NCBI GenBank assembly: GCA_017399685.1
Contig: JAFQBM010000024.1
Location: 178,378 to 242,377 of the forward strand
Direction: 5' to 3'
Length of the DNA stretch: 64,000 nt
From: Lachnospiraceae bacterium
GTDB lineage: Bacteria > Bacillota > Clostridia > Lachnospirales > Lachnospiraceae
Position numbers and translations under genes: made by a program. Below are positions 1-9,805 of the stretch, one piece after another (the first letter of the stretch is position 1; every line of letters starts with the position of its first letter). Below the pieces are notes generated by a model. That model was not told where the DNA came from. It ran no database searches and was given only the letters and a program-made list of their open reading frames with translations.

Positions 1-1
1 G

Positions 2-280
2 GGTGACACAGGTTCCTTAGCCTTGGGAGGATTTGTTGTATCTGTAGCAGTAGTATTAAGAATGCCATTGTTTATACCGATTGTGGCGTGTATTTATCTG
101 GTAGAAGTGTTATCTGTTATAATCCAGGTTACTTATTATAAGAAAACGAAGAAGAGAATTTTTAAGATGGCTCCGATTCATCATCATTTTGAATTGTCAG
201 GATGGCCAGAAACAAAAGTAGTGGCTGTATTTTCTATTGTAACAGCAGTTCTTTGTTTTATTGGATTGGCTGCGATTTAA
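2..280 (+). CDS. mraY: Phospho-N-acetylmuramoyl-pentapeptide-transferase, 3' part only
   Basis: This is the C-terminal end of MraY, the integral membrane enzyme that moves phospho-MurNAc-pentapeptide onto undecaprenyl phosphate to make lipid I. The window opens inside the gene; the reading frame is open from base 2. The first visible residues [10 protein letters not shown] are the conserved MraY motif, and [13 protein letters not shown] is the conserved histidine-rich cytoplasmic loop. Hydrophobic segments lie on either side of that loop. It is followed by murD 33 bases downstream, the usual order in dcw clusters. The start lies outside the window. Confidence 0.96.
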   Translation, partial: GDTGSLALGGFVVSVAVVLRMPLFIPIVACIYLVEVLSVIIQVTYYKKTKKRIFKMAPIHHHFELSGWPETKVVAVFSIVTAVLCFIGLAAI

Positions 281-313
281 CCTTAGAATTAAAAAGAAAA
301 GAGTGAAAAGGAT

Positions 314-1675
314 ATGGAACTAAAATATAATCAGGTTTTGGTGGCTGGAATTGGCATTAGTGGAATTGGTGCTGCGACATTGTTGAATAAAAAAGGTGTT
401 ACGGTAACTTTTTATGATGGAAATGAACAGGCAGATTTGGATGGGTTTTATCAGAAATTACCGGAAGGATTTCGACCAGAGGTAATTTTGGGAGAATTAA
501 CTAAGGAACATTTAAAAGAAACAGATTTTATGGTAATCAGTCCGGGCATACCTACGGATGCTCCTTTTACCAGTGTTGTTCGGGAAGCAGGAATCCCAAT
601 TATAGGGGAAATCGAACTGGCTTATTTATATGCCAAGGGAGAAATTGCTGCTATTACAGGTACCAATGGAAAGACTACCACTACTACATTAGTAGGAGAG
701 ATATTAAAGGCATATTATAAGGAAGTATTCGTGGTGGGTAATATTGGAATGTCCTATGCAGATATTGCATTAGATACTACGAAGGAAACGAAAATTGCGG
801 CAGAATTAAGTAGTTTTCAGTTGGAAACCATTGAAGAATTCCATCCAAAGGTAAGCGCAGTGCTAAATGTGACTCCGGATCATCTGAATCGTCATTATAC
901 GATGGAAAATTATGCAAAGGCGAAGCTTAACATAGCGAAAAATCAGACGAAAGATGATGTCATTCTTTTGAATTATGATGATGAAATCACAAGAGAAATG
1001 AAGAAGGACGTATCAGCCAGAGTTGTTTATTTTAGTTACAAGGAAACTTTAAAAGAGGGCATTTTCCTTCAGGATGATGCGATTGTATATAGGGAAAAGG
1101 ATGAAGTAAAGATTCTTTGTCCTTTAAAGGATATCAAGCTTTTGGGAGTTCATAATGTGGAAAATATTATGGCAGCAGCAGGTATCGCATTACATATGGG
1201 AGTTACGGAACATGTGATTCATCAGGTGATAAAAGATTTCATGGGCGTGGAACATAGAATCGAATATGTAGCTACGAAAAAGGGAATCCGTTATTATAAT
1301 GACTCTAAGGGAACCAATCCGGATGCAGCCATAAAAGCCATTGAAGCCATGAACAGACCTACGGTATTGATTGCGGGTGGATATGATAAGAAGGTTGCAT
1401 TTGATGATTTTGTAAAATCCTTTGGAGATAAAATTACTCATTTGATTTTATTAGGTCAGACAAGAGAACAGATTGCCCAAACGGCGAGGGAATCTGGTTA
1501 TGATAAAATTACTATGGCGGATTCTTTGGAAGAAGCGGTAAATCTTAGTGCTATGCTGGTGAAACCGGAAGGTGCGGTTTTGTTATCACCTGCTTGTGCA
1601 AGTTGGGGAATGTTTTCTAATTACGAAGAAAGAGGAAGAATGTTTAAGGAATATGTCCATCTGTTAGAGGAGTGA
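314..1675 (+). CDS. murD: UDP-N-acetylmuramoylalanine--D-glutamate ligase
   Basis: Cytoplasmic Mur ligase that adds D-glutamate to UDP-MurNAc-L-Ala using ATP. The 453-residue length is normal. The ATP-binding P-loop GTNGKTT is at residues 116-122. The family features PDHLNRH and EHRIEYV follow in the central domain, and YNDSKGTNPDAA begins the C-terminal domain. The N-terminal Rossmann part starts VLVAGIGISGIGAA. The ATG is preceded by a purine-rich GAAAAGGA stretch. The gene ends 4 bases before the next start, so translation is probably coupled with ftsW. Confidence 0.97.
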   Translation: MELKYNQVLVAGIGISGIGAATLLNKKGVTVTFYDGNEQADLDGFYQKLPEGFRPEVILGELTKEHLKETDFMVISPGIPTDAPFTSVVREAGIPIIGEIELAYLYAKGEIAAITGTNGKTTTTTLVGEILKAYYKEVFVVGNIGMSYADIALDTTKETKIAAELSSFQLETIEEFHPKVSAVLNVTPDHLNRHYTMENYAKAKLNIAKNQTKDDVILLNYDDEITREMKKDVSARVVYFSYKETLKEGIFLQDDAIVYREKDEVKILCPLKDIKLLGVHNVENIMAAAGIALHMGVTEHVIHQVIKDFMGVEHRIEYVATKKGIRYYNDSKGTNPDAAIKAIEAMNRPTVLIAGGYDKKVAFDDFVKSFGDKITHLILLGQTREQIAQTARESGYDKITMADSLEEAVNLSAMLVKPEGAVLLSPACASWGMFSNYEERGRMFKEYVHLLEE

Positions 1676-1679
1676 TAGA

Positions 1680-2828
1680 ATGCAGCAAAATGCAAAAAGT
1701 CAGCATACTTCAAGGAAAAGAAAAGAGGGCTTGTTAGAGAATTTTTTTGTAAAAGGTGAGTACTTTGATTACGTTTTACTTTTTGTAGTATTCTTTTTGG
1801 TGTGTTTTGGTCTGGTTATGGTTTATAGTACCAGTTCATATAAGGCTTATCTGGAGTTTAAAGATGCGGCATATTATTTTAAACGGCAGCTCTTATTCTG
1901 TGGGATAGGTTTTATAGGAATGATTTTAATTTCAAAGGTGAATTACCTGAAATGGAAGAAATTCAGTGGATTGATTTATCTTATGATGTTGATGCTTCAG
2001 ATTGTGGTTTTGTTTGTAGGTTCCGAATCTCATGGTGCGAAAAGATGGATTCAAATCGGTCCTATTGGATTCCAGCCATCGGAATTTGCTAAGATTGGTA
2101 TGATTTTATTTATGGCACATTTAATCAGCAAAAAGGCAAACGTGATTAAGAAATTTAGTGAATTGATTAAAATTTATGTTGTTGGTCTGATTATTGTAGG
2201 CTTGATTGCCATTGAAAATCTTAGTACTGCGGTGGTTGTTATGGCTATTATCATTATTATGACCTTTATTACCAGTCCGAAATATAAACAATTTTTTGTA
2301 TTAGGTTCATTAGCAGTTTTAATCATAGTTCTTTTTATTACAACTGTAGGCTATCGTGGAGAGCGTATTGATGCCTGGCTGGATCCGGAAAATCATGAGA
2401 AGGGTTATCAAACCATGCAGTCCTTGTACGCCATCGGTTCCGGTGGTATTTTTGGAAAAGGCTTGGGACAGAGTATGCAGAAATTAGGCTTTATTCCGGA
2501 ATCTCACAATGATATGATTTTTTCGGTTGTTTGTGAGGAATTAGGTCTGTTTGGAGCCGTTTGTGTGATTGTTATGTTTATTATATTAATCTGGAGATGT
2601 GTTATTATAGCAGATAATGCAAAGGATTTATATGGTTCCTTAATTGTAATTGGTATCATGACCCACATTGCCGTACAGGTAATTATTAATCTGGCGGTAG
2701 TTACGAATACCATGCCGAATACCGGTGTGCCACTTCCGTTTATAAGTTATGGAGGTAGTTCCATGGTATTTATTTTGATAGAGATGGGCGTCGTTTTGTC
2801 CGTTTCCCGGCAAATTAAGCTAAAATAA
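1680..2828 (+). CDS. ftsW: Lipid II polymerase of the SEDS family (FtsW/SpoVE type)
   Basis: Polytopic SEDS-family protein (382 aa), a peptidoglycan glycosyltransferase that works with a class B PBP at the division septum. About ten hydrophobic segments are visible after a charged N-terminal tail of about 25 residues. Family motifs include GAKRWIQIGPIGFQPSEFAKI and, near the C-terminus, NTGVPLPFISYGGSS. Its position between murD and murA within the dcw cluster supports a division or sporulation-septum role. FtsW and SpoVE cannot be separated from the sequence alone. The murG gene that often follows ftsW is not at this position. Confidence 0.93.
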   Translation: MQQNAKSQHTSRKRKEGLLENFFVKGEYFDYVLLFVVFFLVCFGLVMVYSTSSYKAYLEFKDAAYYFKRQLLFCGIGFIGMILISKVNYLKWKKFSGLIYLMMLMLQIVVLFVGSESHGAKRWIQIGPIGFQPSEFAKIGMILFMAHLISKKANVIKKFSELIKIYVVGLIIVGLIAIENLSTAVVVMAIIIIMTFITSPKYKQFFVLGSLAVLIIVLFITTVGYRGERIDAWLDPENHEKGYQTMQSLYAIGSGGIFGKGLGQSMQKLGFIPESHNDMIFSVVCEELGLFGAVCVIVMFIILIWRCVIIADNAKDLYGSLIVIGIMTHIAVQVIINLAVVTNTMPNTGVPLPFISYGGSSMVFILIEMGVVLSVSRQIKLK

Positions 2829-2892
2829 GCACGAAAGAGAAGGTAATATCATATTCTAATGTAAGAAGAGTAATGGAATTGGATGTGCTGCC

Positions 2893-4143
2893 ATGGCAGT
2901 GGTTCAAATAAAGGGAAAAAGTCAGTTGTCCGGAGAAGTTCTCATTTCCGGTTCAAAAAATTCGGTACTTCCAATCATGGCTGCCAGTGTGCTTTGTCAG
3001 GGAGTGACGATATTAGAACATTGTCCGGATATCAGTGATGTTCATGATATGATAAAAATCTTAGAATCCTTGGGTGCCAAGGTTTCTTTCGAAGCAGGGA
3101 CATTAAAAATTGATACAACGGAGCGGACAGAACATGAAGTGCATGAGAAAGATGCAAAGAAAATCCGTGCGTCCATTTTGTTTTTAGGTCCTTTACTGGC
3201 GAAAGACAAAAAGGTGAAAATCGGCTATCCTGGAGGATGTAACATCGGAAAAAGACCCATTGATATACATGTTGACGGACTGATGCACATAAATGCCGGA
3301 TTTATGATGGGAAAGGATTACCTGGTATGTGAAACCTTTGCGTTGGTAGGAGACCGTGTAAAATTACGATATCCTAGTGTTGGAGCGACACAGAATATCA
3401 TGATGGCTGCTACTTTGGCTAATGGAAAAACCGTAATTGAGAATGCGGCAAGGGAGCCGGAAATTGTTTATCTGGCAAGGCATTTAAGAAGTATGGGTGC
3501 GGACATTTCTGGTGAAGGAACTTCCCAGATTACTATTGCAGGAGTTGAGGAACTTCATCCATGCAGGACAGTAATACCTTATGACCGGGTAGTGGCAGCA
3601 ACTTATCTGATACTTGCTCATGTAACGAAGTCAGAGATTTCGATTTCTCCTATTTCCGATACCGGTGATATCAGTGATGTGATTTCCCTGATTCAAAATG
3701 CCGGAGGAAATATCAAACAGAATGGAACGATACTTAACTATCATCCGACTTCAAAGAACTTTCCGATTCAGATAGAAACAGGACCATTTCCTAAAGTACC
3801 AACGGATATCCAGTCCATGTCCATGGTAATGGGAATTACTGCAACAGGGGAAAGCAGTATTCGAGAAAGTGTTTTTGAAAATCGGTTTACCTTTGTGGAT
3901 GAAATGCGAAAAATGGGTGCGGATATCCAGGTGGATGGCGACGTTGCCATAGTAAAAGGACCGCAGGAATTATACGGTGCATCCGTTTGCGTACCGGATT
4001 TAAGGGCAGGTGCTGCACTTTGTATCGCTGCTCTTGTGGCAGAGGGTGTAACACAGATTGCTAATTGGGAATTAATAGAGCGGGGCTATGAAAACTTTGT
4101 ACAGAATCTGCGTCATTTAGGAGCAGACATAGAGTATTGTTGA
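2893..4143 (+). CDS. murA: UDP-N-acetylglucosamine 1-carboxyvinyltransferase
   Basis: First committed enzyme of peptidoglycan precursor synthesis; it transfers enolpyruvate from PEP to UDP-GlcNAc in the cytoplasm. The length (416 aa) is typical. SKNS at residues 21-24 holds the conserved Lys-Asn pair, and the PEP-binding/catalytic Cys is residue 116 in YPGGCNIGKRPID (fosfomycin target position). The EPSP-synthase-type inside-out barrel repeats are recognisable. The ribosome binding site is weak, so the exact ATG is slightly uncertain. Many Firmicutes carry two MurA paralogues; which one this is cannot be decided here. Confidence 0.95.
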   Translation: MAVVQIKGKSQLSGEVLISGSKNSVLPIMAASVLCQGVTILEHCPDISDVHDMIKILESLGAKVSFEAGTLKIDTTERTEHEVHEKDAKKIRASILFLGPLLAKDKKVKIGYPGGCNIGKRPIDIHVDGLMHINAGFMMGKDYLVCETFALVGDRVKLRYPSVGATQNIMMAATLANGKTVIENAAREPEIVYLARHLRSMGADISGEGTSQITIAGVEELHPCRTVIPYDRVVAATYLILAHVTKSEISISPISDTGDISDVISLIQNAGGNIKQNGTILNYHPTSKNFPIQIETGPFPKVPTDIQSMSMVMGITATGESSIRESVFENRFTFVDEMRKMGADIQVDGDVAIVKGPQELYGASVCVPDLRAGAALCIAALVAEGVTQIANWELIERGYENFVQNLRHLGADIEYC

Positions 4144-4169
4144 AAAAAGGATTTTTAAAGGGTGGTTGG

Positions 4170-4922
4170 ATGAAAAAGAAAAAAACACTAAGGAATTTAA
4201 TTTTACTTAGTTTTTTATTAGGAATAGCAATTGCGTTCTATGTGATAAGCACAAGGTTTCAAATTAATGCTATTTCTGTGACAGGGAATGTCCATTATAC
4301 AGAAGATGAAATCATTGAATATGTAACATCGGATGGATATATTAATAATTCTTTGATTTTGTCCATTAAGAATAAGATATTTAAGATTGAGCCAATTCCT
4401 TTTGTGGATAAATTTGAGATTGAGTATTTGTCGAATAACAAAATTGCAATCGTGGTATACGAAAAGGCTATGGCAGGATGTACAGAGTATATGGGAGAAT
4501 ATGTTTATTTTGATAAAGATGGTATTGTGTTGGAAACTTCAACAAAGAGGCTTGAGGACATTCCATGTGTGTATGGAATCACTTTTACATCCTTTACCTT
4601 GCATGAACAAATGCAGGGTTCTGATATAGAAAAGTTCAAAGATGTACTTATCATCACACAGTTGTTACAAAAATACGATATTTCTATAGAAAATATAGAA
4701 TTTACTGAAGATGAACAGTTGTTATTGGTTACTGGAGATATTTCCATTCTTTTGGGAGAAGAGAATGACATGGAAGTCAAAATTGCAGAATTACAAAATA
4801 TACTTCCGAAACTGGAAGGAAAAAAAGGAATTTTGCACATGGAAACTTTTAGTAAAACGGATACTTATTTGAGATTTGAGACCATTTCAGAAGAGAATAA
4901 AGAAGAAATAAAGGAAGAATAA
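4170..4922 (+). CDS. ftsQ: Cell division protein FtsQ/DivIB
   Basis: Bitopic division protein (250 aa). It has a short lysine-rich cytoplasmic N-terminus, one transmembrane segment (about residues 8-25, NLILLSFLLGIAIAFYVI), then an extracytoplasmic POTRA-like domain (FQINAISVTGNVHYTEDEII). I chose ATG 4170 because GGTGG lies just before it; a longer frame begins at TTG 4137 but overlaps murA without a good ribosome binding site. The C-terminus is acidic and glutamate-rich. No ftsA lies between this gene and ftsZ. Confidence 0.85.
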   Translation: MKKKKTLRNLILLSFLLGIAIAFYVISTRFQINAISVTGNVHYTEDEIIEYVTSDGYINNSLILSIKNKIFKIEPIPFVDKFEIEYLSNNKIAIVVYEKAMAGCTEYMGEYVYFDKDGIVLETSTKRLEDIPCVYGITFTSFTLHEQMQGSDIEKFKDVLIITQLLQKYDISIENIEFTEDEQLLLVTGDISILLGEENDMEVKIAELQNILPKLEGKKGILHMETFSKTDTYLRFETISEENKEEIKEE

Positions 4923-5005
4923 AAGTTTATAGTGTGGGATGTTCCGGGTTAATTCAATATGAAAATTATGAATGTAAACTATTACAAAAAAAAATCAAAA
5001 AATTG

Positions 5006-5034
5006 TTGATTATTTCGTGAAAAAATTATATGAT
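5006..5034 (+). promoter_or_regulatory. SigA-type promoter of ftsZ
   Basis: TTGATT (5006-5011) and TATGAT (5029-5034) are separated by exactly 17 bases in the AT-rich gap upstream of ftsZ. This gives ftsZ a transcript independent of the mur genes, with a leader of roughly 100 bases. Predicted from spacing and hexamer match only. Confidence 0.55.
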
Positions 5035-5141
5035 AATGAATGAGTGTATTTATGAAGATGGATATAGAGATAGGGGAAGCTTATCTTTATGGAAGTACAT
5101 AAATGTTATATGAGTAGAAGAATATAAAGGAGGAAGCAGCC

Positions 5142-6293
5142 TTGCTTGAAATAAAATCTAACGAAGAAAGAACAAATGCGAAAATTATTGTAATTGGTGT
5201 CGGTGGTGCAGGAAATAATGCCGTAAATCGTATGATTGATGAAAATGTAGAAGGTGTAGAGCTGATTGCGATTAACACAGACAAACAGGCATTGTCCTTA
5301 TGTAAGGCACCGATTAAAGTACAAATCGGAGAAAAGTTGACGAAAGGTCTTGGTGCTGGTGCAAAACCTGAAATTGGTGCAAGTGCTGTAGAAGAAAATA
5401 GAGAAGAAATCATGGATTTAATTAAGGATGCCAACATGGTATTTGTTACCTGTGGTATGGGTGGCGGTACTGGAACCGGTGCTGCTCCATTGGTAGCAGA
5501 GATGGCTAGAAATCTTGGCATCTTAACCGTTGGTGTAGTTACCAAACCTTTTGTATTTGAAGGAAAGCCTCGTATGAACAATGCGTTATCCGGAATTGAG
5601 AAATTAAAGAGTAATGTAGATACTTTGATTGTAATTCCAAACGATAAATTGTTGCAGATTTGCGATAAGAGAACTTCTATTCCTGAAGCATTAAGGAAAG
5701 CAGATGAAGTATTACAACAGGGTGTACAAGGTGTAACAGATTTAATTAACCGTCCAGGTCTGATTAATCTTGACTTCGCAGATATCCAGACTGTTATGAG
5801 AGATAAGGGTATCGCCCATATTGGTATCGGTACTGCATCTGGAGAAGATAAAGCAGTAGAAGCGATTAAACGTGCCATGGAAAGTCCATTATTGGAAACT
5901 ACGGTTTCCGGTGCTACAGATATTATCATTAACTTCTCTGGGGATGTTGGTATTCAGGAAGCATATGAAGCAGTTTCTTATTTAACAGAAGTAGCTGGAG
6001 AAGATGTTGGTATTATTTTTGGTACTGTAGATAACGGTTCTGTTGGAGATGAAATCAGTATTACTATCATTGCTACCGGTTTACAGGAAGGTGCAGATAA
6101 AAAGAAAGTTCCTACTTTTAGTGGACAACCTATCGCAGGAACCGCTGAAAGTGCAGCAACAAAAAATGTGGTAAAAGAAAAAAGTACAAGCCAGGCTACG
6201 GCTGCTGTAGAACCAGCCATTGCCCAGCCTAAGGTTGGTTTGGATGGAGGAATCAAGATTCCAACATTTTTAAAGAGAGATAATAAAAGATAA
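5142..6293 (+). CDS. ftsZ: Cell division GTPase FtsZ
   Basis: Tubulin homologue that forms the cytokinetic Z ring. It is 383 aa with a TTG start; AAAGGAGG ends 8 bases upstream of that TTG and no better ATG exists. The GTP-binding signature GGGTGTG is at residues 107-113, and the T7-loop region includes NLDFADI. The extreme C-terminus carries the conserved IPTFLKR tail peptide used by FtsA/SepF/ZapA-type partners. It has its own promoter and is followed by a terminator, so it can be monocistronic. Confidence 0.97.
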   Translation: MLEIKSNEERTNAKIIVIGVGGAGNNAVNRMIDENVEGVELIAINTDKQALSLCKAPIKVQIGEKLTKGLGAGAKPEIGASAVEENREEIMDLIKDANMVFVTCGMGGGTGTGAAPLVAEMARNLGILTVGVVTKPFVFEGKPRMNNALSGIEKLKSNVDTLIVIPNDKLLQICDKRTSIPEALRKADEVLQQGVQGVTDLINRPGLINLDFADIQTVMRDKGIAHIGIGTASGEDKAVEAIKRAMESPLLETTVSGATDIIINFSGDVGIQEAYEAVSYLTEVAGEDVGIIFGTVDNGSVGDEISITIIATGLQEGADKKKVPTFSGQPIAGTAESAATKNVVKEKSTSQATAAVEPAIAQPKVGLDGGIKIPTFLKRDNKR

Positions 6294-6330
6294 GACATAG
6301 AAAGAAAAAGTATCTATGTAGGAAATGAAA

Positions 6331-6380
6331 AGTACTTCGAATATTAGACAGTAATCTAATATCCGGGGTGCTTTTTTTTA
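6331..6380 (+). terminator. Intrinsic terminator after ftsZ
   Basis: Arms 6331-6348 and 6355-6372 (AGTACTTCGAATATTAGA / TCTAATATCCGGGGTGCT) pair imperfectly with a 6-base loop, followed by eight T residues. It separates ftsZ from the sporulation genes. Confidence 0.8.
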
Positions 6381-6528
6381 TTTACTAAGAAATTCCTTGG
6401 GTTTGGTAAGAAAAAATAGATATGAGTGTAATAGGAGAAGGAAAATATCTACAACTGGCAGAATTTGACAATTTTCTTCTGTGAATTGGAATATAATGGA
6501 AACACAAAAAACGAAGGAGGTTGCAAAA

Positions 6529-6549
6529 ATGCGTGGAGGTATATTGTGA
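6529..6549 (+). CDS. Six-codon upstream ORF (MRGGIL) overlapping the spoIIGA start
   Basis: A near-perfect ribosome binding site GAAGGAGG (6513-6520) sits 8 bases before ATG 6529, but that ATG opens only a 6-codon frame, ATG CGT GGA GGT ATA TTG TGA. Its TGA (6547-6549) overlaps the GTG start of spoIIGA (6546-6548), and its codons 2-4 contain the GGAGG that would serve spoIIGA. This looks like a translational-coupling leader peptide. The alternative is that this ATG is fortuitous and ribosomes use the GTG directly. Confidence 0.4.
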   Translation: MRGGIL

Positions 6550-7424
6550 TACTTTGTGTATACATAGATGTAGTTTTTATAGCTAATTTTATTATGGATT
6601 TTACTTTGCTAAAATTATTGGAAAAAATGCGTAAGAAAAAAATAAGCTGGAAAAAAAATATTTTGTCTAGTGGTGTTGGCAGCTTTGGAGCCTGTCTGAT
6701 TTATCTTTTAGGATATGGAAAATCAAGATGGCTGTCTGTACTGGGAGTATGGATATTATGTCAGCTTATGATATTTCTCGTTTATGGAAAGCAAAATCTG
6801 TGGTGGAATATTTATGATGTCCTGCTGTTATTTACTTTGTCCTTTACTTCGGGGGGGATTATTAATTATTTATATTATGAAACCGGGTTGGAAGGATTTT
6901 TGGAAGGGGAAAGTATCCTGTTTACTATGACTGCTTTCTTCCTATTATCTCTTTTTTCTTATTTTCTGATTGGGAAAATAATTCATATTATTCGGAAACA
7001 AGAAAAACTGATATCCTATAAAGTTCCTGTAACCATTGAACGGCAAGGAAAAAAAGTAAAAATGCAGGGATATATTGATACAGGAAATCGTTTGTATGAA
7101 CCTGTTTCTCATAAACCGGTTATATTGGTGGAATATGACTTTGTAAAGTCCTTGTTTACAGCAGAAGAAATAGAATTTTTGGATTTCTATCTGAAACAAC
7201 AGGGAGAAGTGGGGGAAGATTTCAATCTGAATCCAATGATATTTCGACTGATTCCATATCAATGTGCGGCAGGAAATACAGGCTTTTTCATTTGTGTTTT
7301 TTATGATCGGATTTACATTGGTGATAAAAAGGAAAAGAAAGAAAAAGGCTATATGGCATTACAAAAGGAGAAACTGTCTCCAGAAGGAGAATATGAAGTG
7401 TTACTACATACGGAATTGATATGA
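6546..7424 (+). CDS. spoIIGA: Sporulation sigma-E factor-processing peptidase
   Basis: Membrane-embedded aspartic protease that cleaves pro-SigE in the mother cell after signalling from the forespore. With the GTG start the protein is 292 aa. About five hydrophobic segments fill the first 150 residues, beginning [15 protein letters not shown], the family's usual N-terminus. The protease half carries the catalytic Asp at about residue 178 in [12 protein letters not shown]. An open frame extends back to 6465 but has no plausible start; GGAGG at 6535-6539 supports GTG 6546. The gene overlaps sigE by 4 bases (ATGA), as expected for a protease-substrate pair. Confidence 0.92.
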   Translation: MILCVYIDVVFIANFIMDFTLLKLLEKMRKKKISWKKNILSSGVGSFGACLIYLLGYGKSRWLSVLGVWILCQLMIFLVYGKQNLWWNIYDVLLLFTLSFTSGGIINYLYYETGLEGFLEGESILFTMTAFFLLSLFSYFLIGKIIHIIRKQEKLISYKVPVTIERQGKKVKMQGYIDTGNRLYEPVSHKPVILVEYDFVKSLFTAEEIEFLDFYLKQQGEVGEDFNLNPMIFRLIPYQCAAGNTGFFICVFYDRIYIGDKKEKKEKGYMALQKEKLSPEGEYEVLLHTELI

Positions 7425-8242
7425 TACCAGGGTCAAAAGATTGGAAGAAATTAATAGTAGAAAGGAAAAGTGCGAATTGCATGGGTATAAAAATGAGTCA
7501 ATATGAAGTTTGCTATAATGAAAATAGTAAAATTAAATTTAATATGGTTAGTAGTGTCAGAAATATTTTTCTGCCGAAAGAAGGGCAGATTCATTATATA
7601 GGAGGAACCGAAATTCTTCCAGCCCCATTGGAACCGGAAGAAGAGGTTAAAGTGCTGGCATGTTTGGGTGGAAAGCATGATAACGAGGCGAAAAATGTAT
7701 TGATTGAGAGAAATCTGCGTCTGGTTGTTTATATTGCGAAAAAGTTTGATAATACAGGTGTGGGAGTGGAAGATTTGATTTCCATTGGAACCATTGGATT
7801 AATTAAAGCGATTAATACCTTTAATCCCAACAAAAATATCAAACTTGCAACCTATGCTTCCAGATGTATCGAAAATGAAATTTTAATGTATCTTAGAAGA
7901 AACAATAAAACAAAATTTGAGGTCAGCATTGATGAGCCTTTAAATGTAGACTGGGATGGGAATGAACTATTATTATCTGATATCTTGGGAACCGAAGAAG
8001 ATATTATATATCGTGATTTAGAAGATGAGGTGGATAAAAAACTGCTAAAGAGGGCAATTAGTACGTTAAGTGACAGGGAAAAACTGATTATAAGTCTGCG
8101 ATTTGGCATTAATACAAAAGATGGAGAAGAAAGAACCCAGAAGGAAGTAGCAGATATTTTAGGTATTTCACAGTCCTATATTTCAAGGCTGGAAAAAAAG
8201 ATTATTAAGCGGCTTAGAAGAGAAATGATAAAGTTATCCTAA
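7421..8242 (+). CDS. sigE: RNA polymerase sporulation sigma factor E, pro-form
   Basis: Mother-cell sigma factor of the sigma-70 family. Region 2 ([52 protein letters not shown]) and region 4 ([11 protein letters not shown]..., [19 protein letters not shown]) closely match SigE. The conserved YIGG that follows the processing site is at residue 59, against about 30 in B. subtilis SigE, so the pro-sequence appears long if ATG 7421 is used. ATG 7481 (20 residues shorter, AAAGGAAAAG upstream) is a reasonable alternative. SpoIIGA, encoded immediately upstream, should remove the pro-peptide. Confidence 0.93.
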   Translation: MIPGSKDWKKLIVERKSANCMGIKMSQYEVCYNENSKIKFNMVSSVRNIFLPKEGQIHYIGGTEILPAPLEPEEEVKVLACLGGKHDNEAKNVLIERNLRLVVYIAKKFDNTGVGVEDLISIGTIGLIKAINTFNPNKNIKLATYASRCIENEILMYLRRNNKTKFEVSIDEPLNVDWDGNELLLSDILGTEEDIIYRDLEDEVDKKLLKRAISTLSDREKLIISLRFGINTKDGEERTQKEVADILGISQSYISRLEKKIIKRLRREMIKLS

Positions 8243-8317
8243 AGGAAATGGAATATTATTTCCCACACAATGAATAGGAACGATAGGGCATAAAACCCTG
8301 AGGAGCTGAAATTTTTC

Positions 8318-8346
8318 TTGTTGTTTCATGATGGATGAATTATAAT
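8318..8346 (+). promoter_or_regulatory. SigA-type promoter of aroA
   Basis: TTGTTG (8318-8323), a 17-base spacer, and TATAAT (8341-8346) lie just upstream of aroA. The consensus -10 and ideal spacing make this one of the better promoter predictions in the window. Confidence 0.6.
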
Positions 8347-8389
8347 AGATACGGATGAAAAGATGAATTTTAGAAAGGTGCATAGAAAC

Positions 8390-9676
8390 ATGGAACAATA
8401 TAGGGTAAATCCGGTAAAGGATAAAATAGAAGGGGTATTTGATTTTGTGCCAGGTTCTAAGAGTATTACCAATCGGGCATTGCTAATTTGTGCTTTGGCA
8501 GAGGGAACCAGTATACTGAGTGGAACATTATTTAGTGACGACTCCAGACATTTTCTAAAGGCCTTACAGGATCTTGGGTTTGAGGTAAGGATAGAGGAAG
8601 AAAAAAAACAGGTTATGGTAAGGGGAGAAAACGGCAAGATTCCTAATAAAACGGGAAAGATTTACGTAGGAAGTGCCGGTACTGCAGCCAGATTTTTGAC
8701 TGCAATGTGTGGTCTTTCGGATGGAGTTTATGAAATCCAGGCATCTTCACAAATGGAGAAACGACCAATGAAGCCTTTGTTTGAAGCATTGGAACAATTA
8801 GGGGCTGATATTACATATTTAAAGGAACCGTATTTTCTGCCTGTCATGATTGAAGGTGCAGGAAAGCTTCAAAGGGGCAGAAAAGAAGTTTCGCTGGATA
8901 TCAGCAAAAGCACACAGTTTTTAAGTGCTTTTTTAATGACCAGTGTTATGTGTAAGGAAGGTTTAAAACTGAACATAACCAGCGAGAAGAAAATCGGTTC
9001 TTATATTAAAATAACCATGGATATGATGAAGGATTTCGGAGTAACAGCGGAATTTGATGGAGAGCAATATGTCATTGAAGAAAATGCCAGTTATCAGGCG
9101 AAGCAATACCAGATTGAACCAGATGTTTCAGCAGCTTGTTATTTCTGGGCAATGGCAGCTCTTACCAATGGTTGTGTAACCATAAAGAACATACATAAAA
9201 ACAGTATGCAAGGTGATATGATGTTCCTGGATGTACTGGAACAAATGGGCTGTAAAGTTTCAGATACGAGAGAAGGGGTAAAGGTAGAAGGAGCCAGTCG
9301 GTTGAAAGGTGTAAAAGTGGATATGAATAACTTTTCAGATCAGGCATTGACGCTGGCAGCTTTGGCGGTTTTTGCAGATGGACCTACCCGGATGGAACAT
9401 ATCGGACACATTCGTTTGCAGGAATCAGATCGATTGAAGGCAATTGCAACGGAGTTAGGGAGAATGGGAATCAAAACTGAGGAAGAAGAGGATGCCATTA
9501 CCATTTATCCTGGCGAAGTAACCCCCGCAGTGATAAAAACCTACGAGGATCATAGAGTGGCTATGGCTTTTTCACTGGTAGGATTGAAAAAAGAAGGAAT
9601 CATAATAGAGGATCCTTTGTGTTGTAAAAAAACCTTTGAAGAATATTTTCTTATTTTGGATAAGTTGACGAAATAA
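8390..9676 (+). CDS. aroA: 3-phosphoshikimate 1-carboxyvinyltransferase (EPSP synthase)
   Basis: Shikimate-pathway enzyme joining PEP and shikimate-3-phosphate in the cytoplasm. Family landmarks are PGSKSITNRALLICALAEG near the N-terminus, VGSAGTAARFLTAM, DISKSTQFLSAFLM, and the C-terminal LQESDRLKAIATEL and TYEDHRVAMAFSL. ATG 8390 (428 aa) follows AGAAAGG; ATG 8363 would add nine residues. It separates sigE from sigG, which are adjacent in many Clostridia. A terminator follows directly, so it is probably a single-gene transcript. Confidence 0.95.
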   Translation: MEQYRVNPVKDKIEGVFDFVPGSKSITNRALLICALAEGTSILSGTLFSDDSRHFLKALQDLGFEVRIEEEKKQVMVRGENGKIPNKTGKIYVGSAGTAARFLTAMCGLSDGVYEIQASSQMEKRPMKPLFEALEQLGADITYLKEPYFLPVMIEGAGKLQRGRKEVSLDISKSTQFLSAFLMTSVMCKEGLKLNITSEKKIGSYIKITMDMMKDFGVTAEFDGEQYVIEENASYQAKQYQIEPDVSAACYFWAMAALTNGCVTIKNIHKNSMQGDMMFLDVLEQMGCKVSDTREGVKVEGASRLKGVKVDMNNFSDQALTLAALAVFADGPTRMEHIGHIRLQESDRLKAIATELGRMGIKTEEEEDAITIYPGEVTPAVIKTYEDHRVAMAFSLVGLKKEGIIIEDPLCCKKTFEEYFLILDKLTK

Positions 9677-9707
9677 GTATATTCCTATGAGTATATCAAG
9701 AAAGAAG

Positions 9708-9743
9708 ATTCAAGAATGCTTTACATTCTTGAATTTTCTTTTT
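9708..9743 (+). terminator. Intrinsic terminator after aroA
   Basis: ATTCAAGAATG (9708-9718) and CATTCTTGAAT (9724-9734) form a perfect 11-bp stem with a 5-base loop, followed by TTTCTTTTT. Confidence 0.85.
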
Positions 9744-9805
9744 CACTGAAAGAAAAAGAGTAGAACAAGAAACAAAAGATTATAAGAAATGGATTGGAAA
9801 AAAGA

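Noticed and set aside
4137..4169. Earlier TTG start for ftsQ
   Set aside because: It would overlap murA and lacks a ribosome binding site, whereas ATG 4170 has GGTGG just upstream and gives the normal short cytoplasmic tail.
5087..5929. 280-codon open frame on the minus strand opposite ftsZ
   Set aside because: It mirrors the codon pattern of ftsZ, is serine/proline/isoleucine-rich as antisense shadows are, and has no ribosome binding site or recognisable domain.
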